DNA of 64,000 nucleotides from Micromonospora sp. WMMD1155 (lineage in GTDB: Bacteria > Actinomycetota > Actinomycetes > Mycobacteriales > Micromonosporaceae), in NCBI RefSeq assembly GCF_029581275.1, contig NZ_CP120742.1:408501-472500 (forward strand), given 5' to 3'. Shown here in pieces: positions 1 to 6,936 of the stretch (positions are counted from its first letter, which is position 1; every line of letters begins with the position of its first letter). Below the pieces are notes generated by a model. It did not search any database, had not been told where the DNA came from, and was given only the letters and a program-made list of their open reading frames with translations. The position numbers and the translations under genes are program-made.

Positions 1-357
1 GGACGGTACGACGAGCACACCGAGTTCCCCGCCGACGACCACCGCAACTACAACCGGCAGGGCGCCGCCTTCGACGTCGGCGAGACGTTCTCCGGGGTCG
101 ACTTCGCGCAGGGGCTCGCCGCCGTACGCCGGCTCGCGCCGCTGGTCGACGCGGACCGCACGATGGCGCAGTTCGCGCTGCGGTGGGTGCTGGACCAGCC
201 GGGCGTCACAGTGGTCATCCCCGGTGCCCGCGACGCCGACCAGGCCCGGCGCAACGCCGCGACGGCGGCCCTGTCGCCGCTCACCGACGACCAGTTGACC
301 GCCGTACGCGAGGTCTACGACGAGCTGATCCGCCCGCAGGTGCACGACCGGTGGTGA
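1..357 (+). CDS. Aldo/keto reductase, C-terminal part (5' end outside window)
   Basis: Frame 1 is open from the first base to a TGA at 355–357, giving 118 residues. The segment FALRWVLDQPGVTVVIPGAR is the typical C-terminal NADPH-binding stretch of aldo/keto reductases, in which the conserved Ser/Pro-Gly-Ala-Arg contacts the 2'-phosphate of NADPH. These enzymes reduce aldehydes or ketones on a TIM barrel. The catalytic Asp-Tyr-Lys-His residues lie upstream of the window, so activity and substrate cannot be judged. Family call is firm; subfamily is unknown. Confidence 0.85.
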   Translation, partial: GRYDEHTEFPADDHRNYNRQGAAFDVGETFSGVDFAQGLAAVRRLAPLVDADRTMAQFALRWVLDQPGVTVVIPGARDADQARRNAATAALSPLTDDQLTAVREVYDELIRPQVHDRW

Positions 358-445
358 CCCACGCACCCGGGGTGCTCGCATCGCGCCGCACGACCGGCGA
401 TGCTGGACGGCGGCGCGCTGCCTCGGGCAGCGGAGAGGGGAATCG

Positions 446-640
446 ATGAGGGGCTGGCTTCCACTCACCCTCGGTCTGCTGGCCGTCGTGGTCGGTGCGG
501 TGTGGACGGTACAGGGCCTCGGTTACGTCACCGGCAGCCTGATGACCGGGCAGAGGATCTGGGCAGTGCTCGGCCCGCTCGTGTCGCTGGCCGGGCTGGT
601 GGTGCTCTGGTTCGGTCTGCGCTCACGTCGCCGTAGCTGA
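446..640 (+). CDS. Small two-helix membrane protein, unknown function
   Basis: A 64-residue protein with two hydrophobic segments (about residues 4–28 and 39–58) and a basic C-terminal tail ending RSRRRS, so it is probably a two-pass inner-membrane protein. A good ribosome site (GGAGAGGGG) sits six bases before ATG 446. It is followed by the strong bidirectional terminator at 659–693, which fits a real transcribed gene. I recognise no named family. Confidence 0.6.
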   Translation: MRGWLPLTLGLLAVVVGAVWTVQGLGYVTGSLMTGQRIWAVLGPLVSLAGLVVLWFGLRSRRRS

Positions 641-658
641 GCAACCCGAACGCGTGGA

Positions 659-693
659 AAAGCCCTGCACCCTCAAGAGGGGTGCAGGGCTTT
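659..693. terminator. Bidirectional rho-independent terminator
   Basis: Perfect 14-bp inverted repeat (659–672 and 680–693, AAAGCCCTGCACCC/GGGTGCAGGGCTTT) with a 7-nt loop and A/T at both ends. It separates the convergent small membrane gene (ends 640) and cspA (ends 746), so it can serve both. Confidence 0.85.
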
Positions 694-745
694 CAACGAC
701 CCTGGCCGGATCGTCCCACTGGCCGGCGGGGGCCGGCCGTCTCAC

Positions 746-949
746 TCAGATGGGACGAACCTGCTCGGCCTGCGGGCCCTTCTGACCCTGAGCGATCTCG
801 AACTCCACCCGCTGGTTCTCCTCCAGCGAACGGTAGCCGCTGGTCTGGATGGCCGAGAAGTGGACGAACACGTCAGCACCCCCACCATCGACGGTGATGA
901 AGCCGAAGCCCTTGTCAGCGTTGAACCACTTCACGGTTCCCTGAGCCAT
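746..949 (-). CDS. cspA: Cold shock protein, CspA family
   Basis: A 67-residue single cold-shock domain protein, the family's normal length. It has RNP1 (KGFGFIT) and RNP2 (VFVHFSAI), which bind single-stranded RNA and DNA; such proteins act as RNA chaperones at low temperature or generally during growth. Start codon is ATG at 949 with GAGGGAG upstream. Transcription ends at the hairpin 659–693. The following gene-free stretch to 1235 allows a long leader, common for csp mRNAs. The symbol is a family name; which paralogue it is cannot be told from here. Confidence 0.93.
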   Translation of the reverse strand: MAQGTVKWFNADKGFGFITVDGGGADVFVHFSAIQTSGYRSLEENQRVEFEIAQGQKGPQAEQVRPI

Positions 950-1190
950 GTGTATCTCCCTCTAAAAACTGGTGGCCGTGCACGCCGTCCGGCCGATTGG
1001 CCGTTTTCGAGCAGCGGCGCCTGAGGCGGCCCCACGAAGGAGACTTCTCTCAACCCACGCCATCTCTCAACAGCGTGGACCAGCAAATCACGTACGCAAA
1101 AAGTCTGTCACGACCTTCCCGACGAATTTCTCCGACATGTGACCTGACGGATGCCTCAGATCCGCTGGGTGGCGTCCGAAGCCATGCGAA
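950..1190 (-). promoter_or_regulatory. cspA leader and promoter region
   Basis: About 240 bases without a convincing gene upstream of cspA, less GC-rich than its surroundings. It must hold the cspA promoter and probably a long 5' leader. I could not fix a -10/-35 pair. Nothing else is recognised in it. Confidence 0.4.
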
Positions 1191-1222
1191 AGCCCCCTTC
1201 CCATCAATGCGGGAAGAGGGCT
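1191..1222 (-). terminator. Terminator of the holin/DUF3618/DUF4235 operon
   Basis: Inverted repeat AGCCCCCTTCCC (1191–1202) against GGGAAGAGGGCT (1211–1222) with an 8-nt loop and one wobble pair, 14 bases past the DUF4235 stop. Read on the minus strand it ends in GGGGGCTTTCG. Confidence 0.75.
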
Positions 1223-1235
1223 GAAGTCGCTGTGG

Positions 1236-1508
1236 TCAGTCCGGCCAGGAGCCGGTCATCCGGCGTACGCCGACCGCCCCACCTCGGTCCACGGCGGCCC
1301 GGACGACCGCGAAGATCGCGCCCTGCAGCGCCGCGGCGGCCAGGATCTCGCCCCAGCCGCGATCCTCGTCGGTCGCGTTCGGCGCCTCGCCGTCGCCCGC
1401 GGTGACCTTCCAGACCTGCCGGAAGATCGCCCCGGCCACCGTGCCTGCGGCGATACCCAACAACACGCCGACCGGCCGGTACGCGACCCGGCTGATGCTC
1501 TTGCTCAC
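1236..1508 (-). CDS. DUF4235 membrane protein
   Basis: A 90-residue protein with the DUF4235 pattern: N-terminal helix RPVGVLLGIAAGTVAGAIFR, then KVTAGDGEAPNATDEDRGWGEILAAAALQGAIF and a C-terminal hydrophobic stretch. It probably has two membrane segments. It is the last gene of a three-gene operon, overlapping the DUF3618 stop by four bases (ATGA). The family occurs next to DUF3618 and holin-X genes in actinobacteria and is presumed to act in the envelope; its biochemical role is unknown. Confidence 0.85.
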   Translation of the reverse strand: MSKSISRVAYRPVGVLLGIAAGTVAGAIFRQVWKVTAGDGEAPNATDEDRGWGEILAAAALQGAIFAVVRAAVDRGGAVGVRRMTGSWPD

Positions 1509-1867
1509 CTACGCCTCCCCCGCACGATCATCAACACCACCACGGTCGCCACCGCACCGGCGGCGATGGCCGCCCACGGCACCGGGTTGCGGCGCACCAA
1601 CTCACCCTTGTCGCGCACCAGCCCACCCTTCTGGTGTGCCTGTGCCCGCGCCATTCCGGCGCCCCGCACGGCCTGCCCGCGGACCCGGGCGACGGTCTGT
1701 GCCGCCTGCTCGCGCATCCGCTCCTTCGCCTGCCCGGCGGACTCCTTCAAACGCGCCTTGACGTCGGCCTTGGCGGCCAACGCCTCCATCGTCTCGCCCA
1801 ACTCGACCCGGGTGCGACGGATCTCCTCGCGGAGCGCCTCCGTGTCGCCGGTCCCGTTGCCGGTCAT
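1505..1867 (-). CDS. DUF3618 envelope protein
   Basis: A 120-residue protein matching DUF3618: N-terminal EALREEIRRTRVELGETMEAL, a charged amphipathic coiled-coil-like middle rich in Ala, Lys, Arg and Glu (about residues 35–90), then one membrane helix (about 96–114, PWAAIAAGAVATVVVLMIV) and a basic tail. It looks like a membrane-tethered coiled coil. Both ends overlap its neighbours by four bases, so the three genes are translationally coupled. Function unknown. Confidence 0.88.
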   Translation of the reverse strand: MTGNGTGDTEALREEIRRTRVELGETMEALAAKADVKARLKESAGQAKERMREQAAQTVARVRGQAVRGAGMARAQAHQKGGLVRDKGELVRRNPVPWAAIAAGAVATVVVLMIVRGRRR

Positions 1868-2298
1868 TGCCGCCCCCTGTCCTTCACCGCGGCCGTGACA
1901 GTGTCCACGTCGGCCCGGAGGCTGCGGACCGTCGCCGCCGGCACGGGCGGAACGGCACGGCTGACCTGCTTCTTGCCCACCAGGGCGAGGATGCCGGCCA
2001 CCAGGAAACAGGCCACCGCGACGATCAGCGCGGCGGCCCAGGCGGGCAACACCAGGTCGAGCAGCAGGATCGCCGTGGCGACCAACGCGCCCAGGCCGAA
2101 GAACGCCAGGGCACCGCCGCCGCCGAAGAGGCCGAGGCCGATGCCGGCGTGCTTGCCCTTCTGGGTCAACTCCGCTCGGGCCAGCGCCAGCTCGTCCCGC
2201 ACGAGGCGGGAGACCTGTTCGGTGGCCCGCTGCACCAACTCGGCGGTGGAGGGCTCGCTCCCGTTGTGGGATGTGCGGGCGTTCGCCACGTCAGCCAT
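1864..2298 (-). CDS. Actinobacterial holin-X / phage holin family membrane protein
   Basis: A 144-residue protein of the Phage_holin_3_6 (holin-X) family. It has the N-terminal signature STAELVQRATEQVSRLVRDELALARAELTQKGKHAGIG followed by two close hydrophobic helices (about residues 52–75 and 82–108) and a charged tail. Despite the name, these proteins are chromosomal in actinobacteria and lie with DUF3618 genes; no other phage gene is near. It is the first gene of the operon. Strong ribosome site (GGAAAGGAGGACAG) before ATG 2298. A weak stress-type promoter (GATT-N16-GGGCAT) may lie 30–60 bases upstream. Confidence 0.85.
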   Translation of the reverse strand: MADVANARTSHNGSEPSTAELVQRATEQVSRLVRDELALARAELTQKGKHAGIGLGLFGGGGALAFFGLGALVATAILLLDLVLPAWAAALIVAVACFLVAGILALVGKKQVSRAVPPVPAATVRSLRADVDTVTAAVKDRGRQ

Positions 2299-2514
2299 GC
2301 TGTCCTCCTTTCCTCATCACCGCGCTGTATGCCCGGAGTCGCCGCCCGTCAATCCTAAAGCGCGCCGAGCGCCCGACCGTGCCCCTTGTCGGGACGCCGC
2401 GCCGCGGACACGCCGGTTGATGCGGTGATCGAGGCAGAGACGTCCGGCAGCACATCCCCCACCCAAGCCCGACCAAACCTCCCGCAACGGACCAGAGCCG
2501 GGTGTCGCGGCCCC

Positions 2515-2590
2515 ACGCCCGCACCCCCGCCGACCCGCACCCGCCCGGGCCCGCACCCGCCCGGGCCCGCACCCGGCCGGGCCCGGCCCC
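2515..2590. repeat. Low-complexity CCCGCACCCG tandem repeat
   Basis: Short imperfect tandem repeats of CCCGCACCCGCCCGGG in the gene-free stretch 2299–2702, directly abutting the palindromic element at 2596. The same layout recurs at the other copies of that palindrome. Confidence 0.7.
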
Positions 2591-2595
2591 GCGCC

Positions 2596-2675
2596 CAAGA
2601 TCCGCGCAACATCACCGATGTTGCTGCCTCGAGCGCTTCGGAGGCAGCAACATCACCGAACTTGCGCGGGCCCCT
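2596..2675. repeat. Nested palindromic element, copy 1
   Basis: Outer arm 2596–2613, spacer ACC, inner arm 2617–2630, 10-nt loop, inner arm 2641–2654, spacer ACC, outer arm from 2658. The inner stem is a perfect 14 bp (GATGTTGCTGCCTC / GAGGCAGCAACATC). The right outer arm keeps the first 12 bases (GAACTTGCGCGG) and then diverges. Copies 2 (27011–27090) and 3 (42392, interrupted) share the same 80-bp plan. It lies between the start of the holin operon and the end of the MscS gene, so it could also terminate the latter. Confidence 0.85.
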
Positions 2676-2702
2676 TCAAGGGGGGCCGGGTGGGGGTGGG
2701 GG

Positions 2703-3890
2703 TCAGGGGCGGGTTTCTTCGGGGCCTACGAAGGCTTCGCTTCGGGCGTCGCCGTCGTCGCTGCCGCCGAAGACGCGGGCATCGTCGGGCGCTTCGGTGT
2801 CGGGGCGGCGGCGGACCGGCCGCCGCGGCTGCACCCACTGCCAGGGCAGGTTGCTGGTGGAGTCGCCCAGCTCGGTACGGATCCGGGGCATCGAGGTCGG
2901 CCGGTTGTCCCGGATCCAGGCCACCAGGTGCTCCCGCACCAGGCACCGCAGGTCCCACAGACTGCCCGCGTCGGCGGCGCTGACCAACGCGCGGACGCGG
3001 ACCATCCCGCCGGTGGCGTCGGTGACCTGCAGGACGCAGACCCGCCCGTCCCACAGCTCGGTGCCCTCGACGAGGCGGCGAAGCTCCTCGCGCATGGTCT
3101 GCACCGGCACCGCCCAGTCCACGTCGAACTCGGCGGTGCCGAGCACCGCGGACTCGGTGCGCGTCCAGTTCTGGAACGGCTTGCTGGTGAAGTACGAGGT
3201 GGGCAGGATCAACCGCCGGTCGTCCCAGATCTGCACGACCACGTAGCTCAGGGTCAGCTCCTCGATGCGACCCCACTCCCCCTCGACGACCACCACGTCG
3301 TCGAGCCGGACGGCGTCGCTGAAGGCGAGCTGGAGGCCGGCGAAGACGTTGCCGAGCAGGCTCTGCGCGGCGAGGGCGGCCACCACACCGACCACACCGG
3401 CCGAGGTCAGCACACCCGCGCCGATGCCCCGTACGCTCGGGAACGTCATCAGCATCACGCCGATGGTCAGGATGACGATCACCGCGATGGTCAGCCGGCG
3501 CAGCATCACCACCTGGGTCCGGACCCGCCGGGCGTGCCGGTTGTCCGGTACGTCGACCCGGAACCGGGCCAGCGCGGTGTCCTCGACGACGACCAGCAGC
3601 GCGGCCACCAACCAGGCCACCGTGGCGATGACGGCGAGCACGAGCAGGTGCAGCACCAGGCGACGCCAGCTCTCGCCGACCGCGTACCCGGTGCTGAAGC
3701 GCACGGCGAACTGCACGGCGAGGACCGTCCCGGCGACCTGGAACGGTCGGTGCGCGTGGTCGGTCAACTCGGTCAGCAGCTGCGACCGACGGCCGAAACG
3801 CCGGGTCAGCCGGTGGACGACCTCGACCAGGAGGAGAGCGACCGCCGCCGCGACGAGCGTGGCGACGGCCGTTTCGAGATAGTTCTGCAC
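2703..3890 (-). CDS. MscS-family mechanosensitive ion channel
   Basis: A 395-residue membrane protein. Several N-terminal helices (about 5–22, 45–65, 80–105, 130–150) lead to the pore-helix region GVLTSAGVVGVVAALAAQSLLGNVFAGLQLAFSD (about 160–195), the hallmark of MscS TM3, followed by the beta domain (VEGEWGRIEELTLSYVVV) and the cytosolic vestibule domain. Such channels release solutes on osmotic downshock. The acidic low-complexity C-terminal 45 residues are not conserved. The start is a GTG with GGAG upstream. Confidence 0.92.
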   Translation of the reverse strand: MQNYLETAVATLVAAAVALLLVEVVHRLTRRFGRRSQLLTELTDHAHRPFQVAGTVLAVQFAVRFSTGYAVGESWRRLVLHLLVLAVIATVAWLVAALLVVVEDTALARFRVDVPDNRHARRVRTQVVMLRRLTIAVIVILTIGVMLMTFPSVRGIGAGVLTSAGVVGVVAALAAQSLLGNVFAGLQLAFSDAVRLDDVVVVEGEWGRIEELTLSYVVVQIWDDRRLILPTSYFTSKPFQNWTRTESAVLGTAEFDVDWAVPVQTMREELRRLVEGTELWDGRVCVLQVTDATGGMVRVRALVSAADAGSLWDLRCLVREHLVAWIRDNRPTSMPRIRTELGDSTSNLPWQWVQPRRPVRRRPDTEAPDDARVFGGSDDGDARSEAFVGPEETRP

Positions 3891-3914
3891 GGCTCCGTTG
3901 CTTCCCTTCGATCA

Positions 3915-3957
3915 GACGTCGGGCACTCCGGGCAAAAGCCCAAGAGTGCCCGATGTC
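3915..3957 (-). terminator. Terminator downstream of DUF1206 gene
   Basis: Inverted repeat GACGTCGGGCACTC (3915–3928) and GAGTGCCCGATGTC (3944–3957) with one mismatch; the 15-nt loop holds a second small stem (GGGC AAAA GCCC). It sits between the DUF1206 stop and the MscS start. Confidence 0.75.
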
Positions 3958-3973
3958 CGTGCTATCGACCAGC

Positions 3974-4795
3974 TCAGACCTTGCGGTACCGGGACTGGAG
4001 GAAGCAGTAGACGCCGAAGGCGGCGATGCCCAGGGCGACCAGGGTCAGCAGGAACATGCCGTACGACTGCTCGCGCAGGGTGTGCAGCGCGGCGTCCAGA
4101 CCACGGGCCTTCTCCGGGTCGTAGTTGACCGCGGCCACGATGACCAGCAGACCGGCGATGCCGTACGCGACGCCCTTGGCGATGTAGCCGGCCATGCCGA
4201 GTCGGCGGGCCGACTGGCGGGTCTTCGGGCTCATCTCACCGGTCTTCAGGTGCTTCTCGAACTTCTTGCGGGCACCGTAGATGACCAGGCCGATGCCGAT
4301 CGCGGCGAGCACCAGACCGGCCAGGCCGACCAGCCAACGGCCACCGCTGGAGGTCATCAGCTTTCCGGTCAGCGCCTCCTGCTGGTCGGCGCTGTTCGAC
4401 CCGGCGTCCTTGAAGACCTTGAAGGCGGTCCAGGCGAAGTAGAGGTAGACGACGGTCCGGCCCGCCGAGGCGACCCGTTCCATGACCCGTTCCCTGCCCC
4501 GCTCGGCGCGGTGCCCGCCGGCGGCCTCCAACGCCTGCCAGATCGCCATCGCGAGCAGGCCGACGGCGACGGCGATGACCAGGAACTTACCCAGGGGCTG
4601 TTCGGAGAGGGTACGCAGCGCGCCGGACTGGTCGCCGTCGTCGGACGACGTGCCGAACGCGATCTGCAACGCCAACCAGGCGAAGAGGAGGTGGACGATG
4701 CCGTAGCCGATGAAGCCGGCCCGGGCGAGGAGTTCCAGCCACCGGCTGTCCGCCGTTCGGGAGGCGGTGGCTTGCGCGCTACGGGTGAGTGACAT
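3974..4795 (-). CDS. DUF1206 membrane protein
   Basis: About 273 residues with three copies of the two-helix DUF1206 repeat: ARAGFIGYGIVHLLFAWLALQIAFG, SAGRTVVYLYFAWTAFKVF and RLGMAGYIAKGVAYGIAGLLVI mark the starts of the repeats, giving six membrane helices. Function is unknown; the family is common in actinobacteria and cyanobacteria. I chose ATG 4795 (MSLTRSAQ) over an in-frame TTG at 4828 because GGAG lies upstream and the extra eleven residues are not family-like. Confidence 0.85.
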   Translation of the reverse strand: MSLTRSAQATASRTADSRWLELLARAGFIGYGIVHLLFAWLALQIAFGTSSDDGDQSGALRTLSEQPLGKFLVIAVAVGLLAMAIWQALEAAGGHRAERGRERVMERVASAGRTVVYLYFAWTAFKVFKDAGSNSADQQEALTGKLMTSSGGRWLVGLAGLVLAAIGIGLVIYGARKKFEKHLKTGEMSPKTRQSARRLGMAGYIAKGVAYGIAGLLVIVAAVNYDPEKARGLDAALHTLREQSYGMFLLTLVALGIAAFGVYCFLQSRYRKV

Positions 4796-4856
4796 GGCGT
4801 CACAATCTCCGATTACGAAGATTCCCAAACGTCGGCCACCGCCTCCCCGCGTGAGG

Positions 4857-5222
4857 TCAGTTACCGGGGTTGCGCGAGACGCGGACCTTCACCTGCTGGT
4901 CGGTGACGCTGTCCAGGGTGACCGCGAAACCGCCGGCCTCGGCGGCCTGCTGGCCCATGGTCAGGGTGAGCTGCTCCCCGGCGACCTCGACGGTCACCTG
5001 GTCGCCCTCGGCGCCGACCAGTTTGGCCTCGACGCCCAGGATCGTGGTCCGGGCTTCGACACCCCGATCGAAGGTGACCGTGCAGGCGTCCACGGCGCAG
5101 TCTGTGGAGGCGCCCTGGGAGCTGCAACCGGCGAGCACGGCGAGGCCGAGCGCCAGACCGGCGAAGAGACCGGCGGCGCGGCGGACGGGGGGCATGGGCA
5201 TGGTGGCGGGTCGGTTCGTCAC
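4857..5222 (-). CDS. Predicted secreted lipoprotein
   Basis: A 121-residue protein with a signal sequence and lipobox (hydrophobic stretch AAGLFAGLALGLAVLAGC), so it is probably lipidated on the Cys at about position 33 and anchored outside the membrane. The mature part is a small beta-rich domain with a CAVDAC pair that could form a disulfide. No family recognised. The start may be GTG 5222 or ATG 5201; both leave the signal peptide intact. Confidence 0.75.
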   Translation of the reverse strand: MTNRPATMPMPPVRRAAGLFAGLALGLAVLAGCSSQGASTDCAVDACTVTFDRGVEARTTILGVEAKLVGAEGDQVTVEVAGEQLTLTMGQQAAEAGGFAVTLDSVTDQQVKVRVSRNPGN

Positions 5223-5298
5223 CCCGCCAAGAGTACGAGACGCCCGCGACGCCGAGGCGACGGCGAGCGCCGGGAGCGCCCCGGCTAGGGTCCGCTAC

Positions 5299-6525
5299 AT
5301 GCCGTTCGACATCGCCCGCGCCCGGGCCGCGTACCCCGCCCTGACCGAGGGCTTCGTCCATTTCGACGGTGCCGGCGGCACCCAGACCGCGGCGGGTGTG
5401 ATCGACGCGGTCACCGACGCCATGCGGTCGGCGGTCGGCAACCGCAGCGCCGCCTCCGTACCGGGTCGCCGGTCGTTGGAGCTGGTGGCCGAGGCCCGCT
5501 CGGCGGTCGCCGACCTGCTCGGCGCCGACCCGGCCGGGGTGGTGCTCGGTCCGAGTGCCACCGCGCTGACGTACACCCTGGCCCGTACGCTCGGCGCGAG
5601 CTGGCGTCCGGGTGACGAGGTGGTGGTGTCCCGCCTCGACCACGACGCGAACATCCGGCCGTGGGTGCAGGCCGCCGAGGCGGCCGGTGCGACGGTGCGC
5701 TGGGCCGAGGTCGACAGGGGCACCGGTGAGCTGCCCGCCGCCCAGTACGCCGACCTGGTCGGTGAGCGGACCCGGCTGGTCGCGGTGACCGCCGGCAGCA
5801 ACGCCATCGGCACCGTGCCGGACGTGCCGACGATCGCCAAGATCGCGCACGCGGTCGGCGCGTTGGTCTGTGTCGACGGGGTGCACTCGGTTCCACACGG
5901 ACCGACGGACCTGGCCTCGCTCGGTGCCGACGTGCTGGTGACCAGCGCGTACAAGTGGTCCGGCCCGCACCTGGCGGCGATGGTGGCCGACCCGGCCCGG
6001 TGGGAGGCGCTGCGCCCGGCGAAGCTGGTGCCGTCCTCGGACGCGGTGCCGGACCGGTTCGAGTACGGCACGCCGAGCTTCCCGCTGCTCGCCGGTGTCA
6101 CGGCGGCGGTGGATCACCTGGCGGGGCTGGATCCGGACGCGGTCGGGGACCGGCGGGCGCGGCTGCGGGCCGGGCTGGCCGCCGCGCAGGCGCATGAGGA
6201 GGCACTGCTGGACCGCCTGCTCGCCGGGCTGGCCCAGCAACCGGCGATCACCGTCTACGGGTCGCCGGCCCGGCGCTGCCCGACGGTCTCGTTCCGGGTC
6301 GCCGGCGTGACCCCGGCGGCCACCCAGGAGGCGTTGGGCGCCGCCGGGTTCTGCCTCTCCGTCGGCGACTACTACGCCTACGAGTACTTCGAGCTGATGG
6401 GTCTGCGCGACAGCGGCGGCGCGGTGCGGGCCAGCATCTACCACTACAACACGGCCGACGAGGTGGACCGGTTGCTCGCCGAACTCGACGCGCTGGCCGA
6501 CGCCGCGGGGACAATGGCCGGATGA
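5299..6525 (+). CDS. Class V aminotransferase / cysteine desulfurase-like protein
   Basis: A 408-residue PLP enzyme of the aminotransferase class V fold. Visible features: FDGAGGTQ near residues 22–29, PSATAL cofactor-binding loop, DGVHS (Asp193, His196) and the probable Schiff-base lysine in SAYKWSGPH (Lys219). It best fits the cysteine-desulfurase-like subgroup rather than true IscS/SufS, since I see no C-terminal catalytic-Cys loop of the IscS type and no Fe-S genes nearby. Start ATG 5299 begins MPFDIARARAAYP, a family-like N-terminus. It overlaps the next gene by four bases. Confidence 0.88.
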   Translation: MPFDIARARAAYPALTEGFVHFDGAGGTQTAAGVIDAVTDAMRSAVGNRSAASVPGRRSLELVAEARSAVADLLGADPAGVVLGPSATALTYTLARTLGASWRPGDEVVVSRLDHDANIRPWVQAAEAAGATVRWAEVDRGTGELPAAQYADLVGERTRLVAVTAGSNAIGTVPDVPTIAKIAHAVGALVCVDGVHSVPHGPTDLASLGADVLVTSAYKWSGPHLAAMVADPARWEALRPAKLVPSSDAVPDRFEYGTPSFPLLAGVTAAVDHLAGLDPDAVGDRRARLRAGLAAAQAHEEALLDRLLAGLAQQPAITVYGSPARRCPTVSFRVAGVTPAATQEALGAAGFCLSVGDYYAYEYFELMGLRDSGGAVRASIYHYNTADEVDRLLAELDALADAAGTMAG

Positions 6526-6809
6526 GCACCCTGGTCGAGGACAACCCGGCGAAGCGCCGCTTCGAGATCCTGGTCGACGACGCGCTGGCCGGCTTCACCG
6601 CCTACCTGATGCGCGGGGAGGTCCTGGTCTTCACCCACACCGAGGTGGACCGGGGCTTCCAGGGCAAGGGCGTGGGCGGCGCGCTGATCCGGGGCACCCT
6701 GGACGAGGTCCGTGCCCGGGGCGCGACTGTGGTGCCGCAGTGCCCCTTCATGGCGGCGTTCATCGACAAGCACCCCGAGTACGCCGACCTGGTGGCCGAC
6801 CTGCCGTAA
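6522..6809 (+). CDS. GNAT-type N-acetyltransferase, short YjdJ-like form
   Basis: A 95-residue protein matching the short acetyltransferase family related to YjdJ. It has a beta-rich N-terminus with HTEVDRGFQGKGVGGALIRG, the acetyl-CoA pyrophosphate loop (Q-G-K-G-V-G), and ends CPFMAAFIDKHPEYADLV as the family does. Start ATG 6522 overlaps the aminotransferase stop (ATGA), implying coupled translation. The substrate is unknown. Confidence 0.88.
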   Translation: MSTLVEDNPAKRRFEILVDDALAGFTAYLMRGEVLVFTHTEVDRGFQGKGVGGALIRGTLDEVRARGATVVPQCPFMAAFIDKHPEYADLVADLP

Positions 6810-6830
6810 CGCGGGCCCGACAGCGGGCGC

Positions 6831-6936
6831 GGGCCGGACAGCGGGCGCCGGTCGGCCAACACGCGCGGGCCGGACAGCGGGCGCCGGTCGGCCAACACGC
6901 GGGGGCCGGTCAGCGGGCGCCGGTCAGCACCTCGGC
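6831..6936. repeat. 36-bp tandem repeat overlapping the nagZ 3' end
   Basis: About three units of GGGCCGGACAGCGGGCGCCG plus 16 more bases, starting at 6831, 6867 and 6903 (period exactly 36 bp); the third unit is partial. The array fills the convergent gap after the GNAT gene and runs into the last codons of the beta-N-acetylhexosaminidase (stop at 6910). Because 36 is a multiple of three, unit gain or loss would keep frame. Confidence 0.8.

Noticed and set aside
997..1224. A 75-codon frame upstream of cspA on the plus strand
   Set aside because: No ribosome site, runs into the terminator at 1191–1222, not protein-like; the region is better explained as the cspA leader.
1864..2298. Prophage remnant because of the holin-type gene
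   Set aside because: The holin-X family is a chromosomal envelope gene in actinobacteria and its neighbours are DUF3618 and DUF4235, with no phage genes.
2502..4010. A 502-codon plus-strand frame over the MscS gene
   Set aside because: Antisense shadow of MscS, and its first part runs through the tandem repeat and the palindrome.
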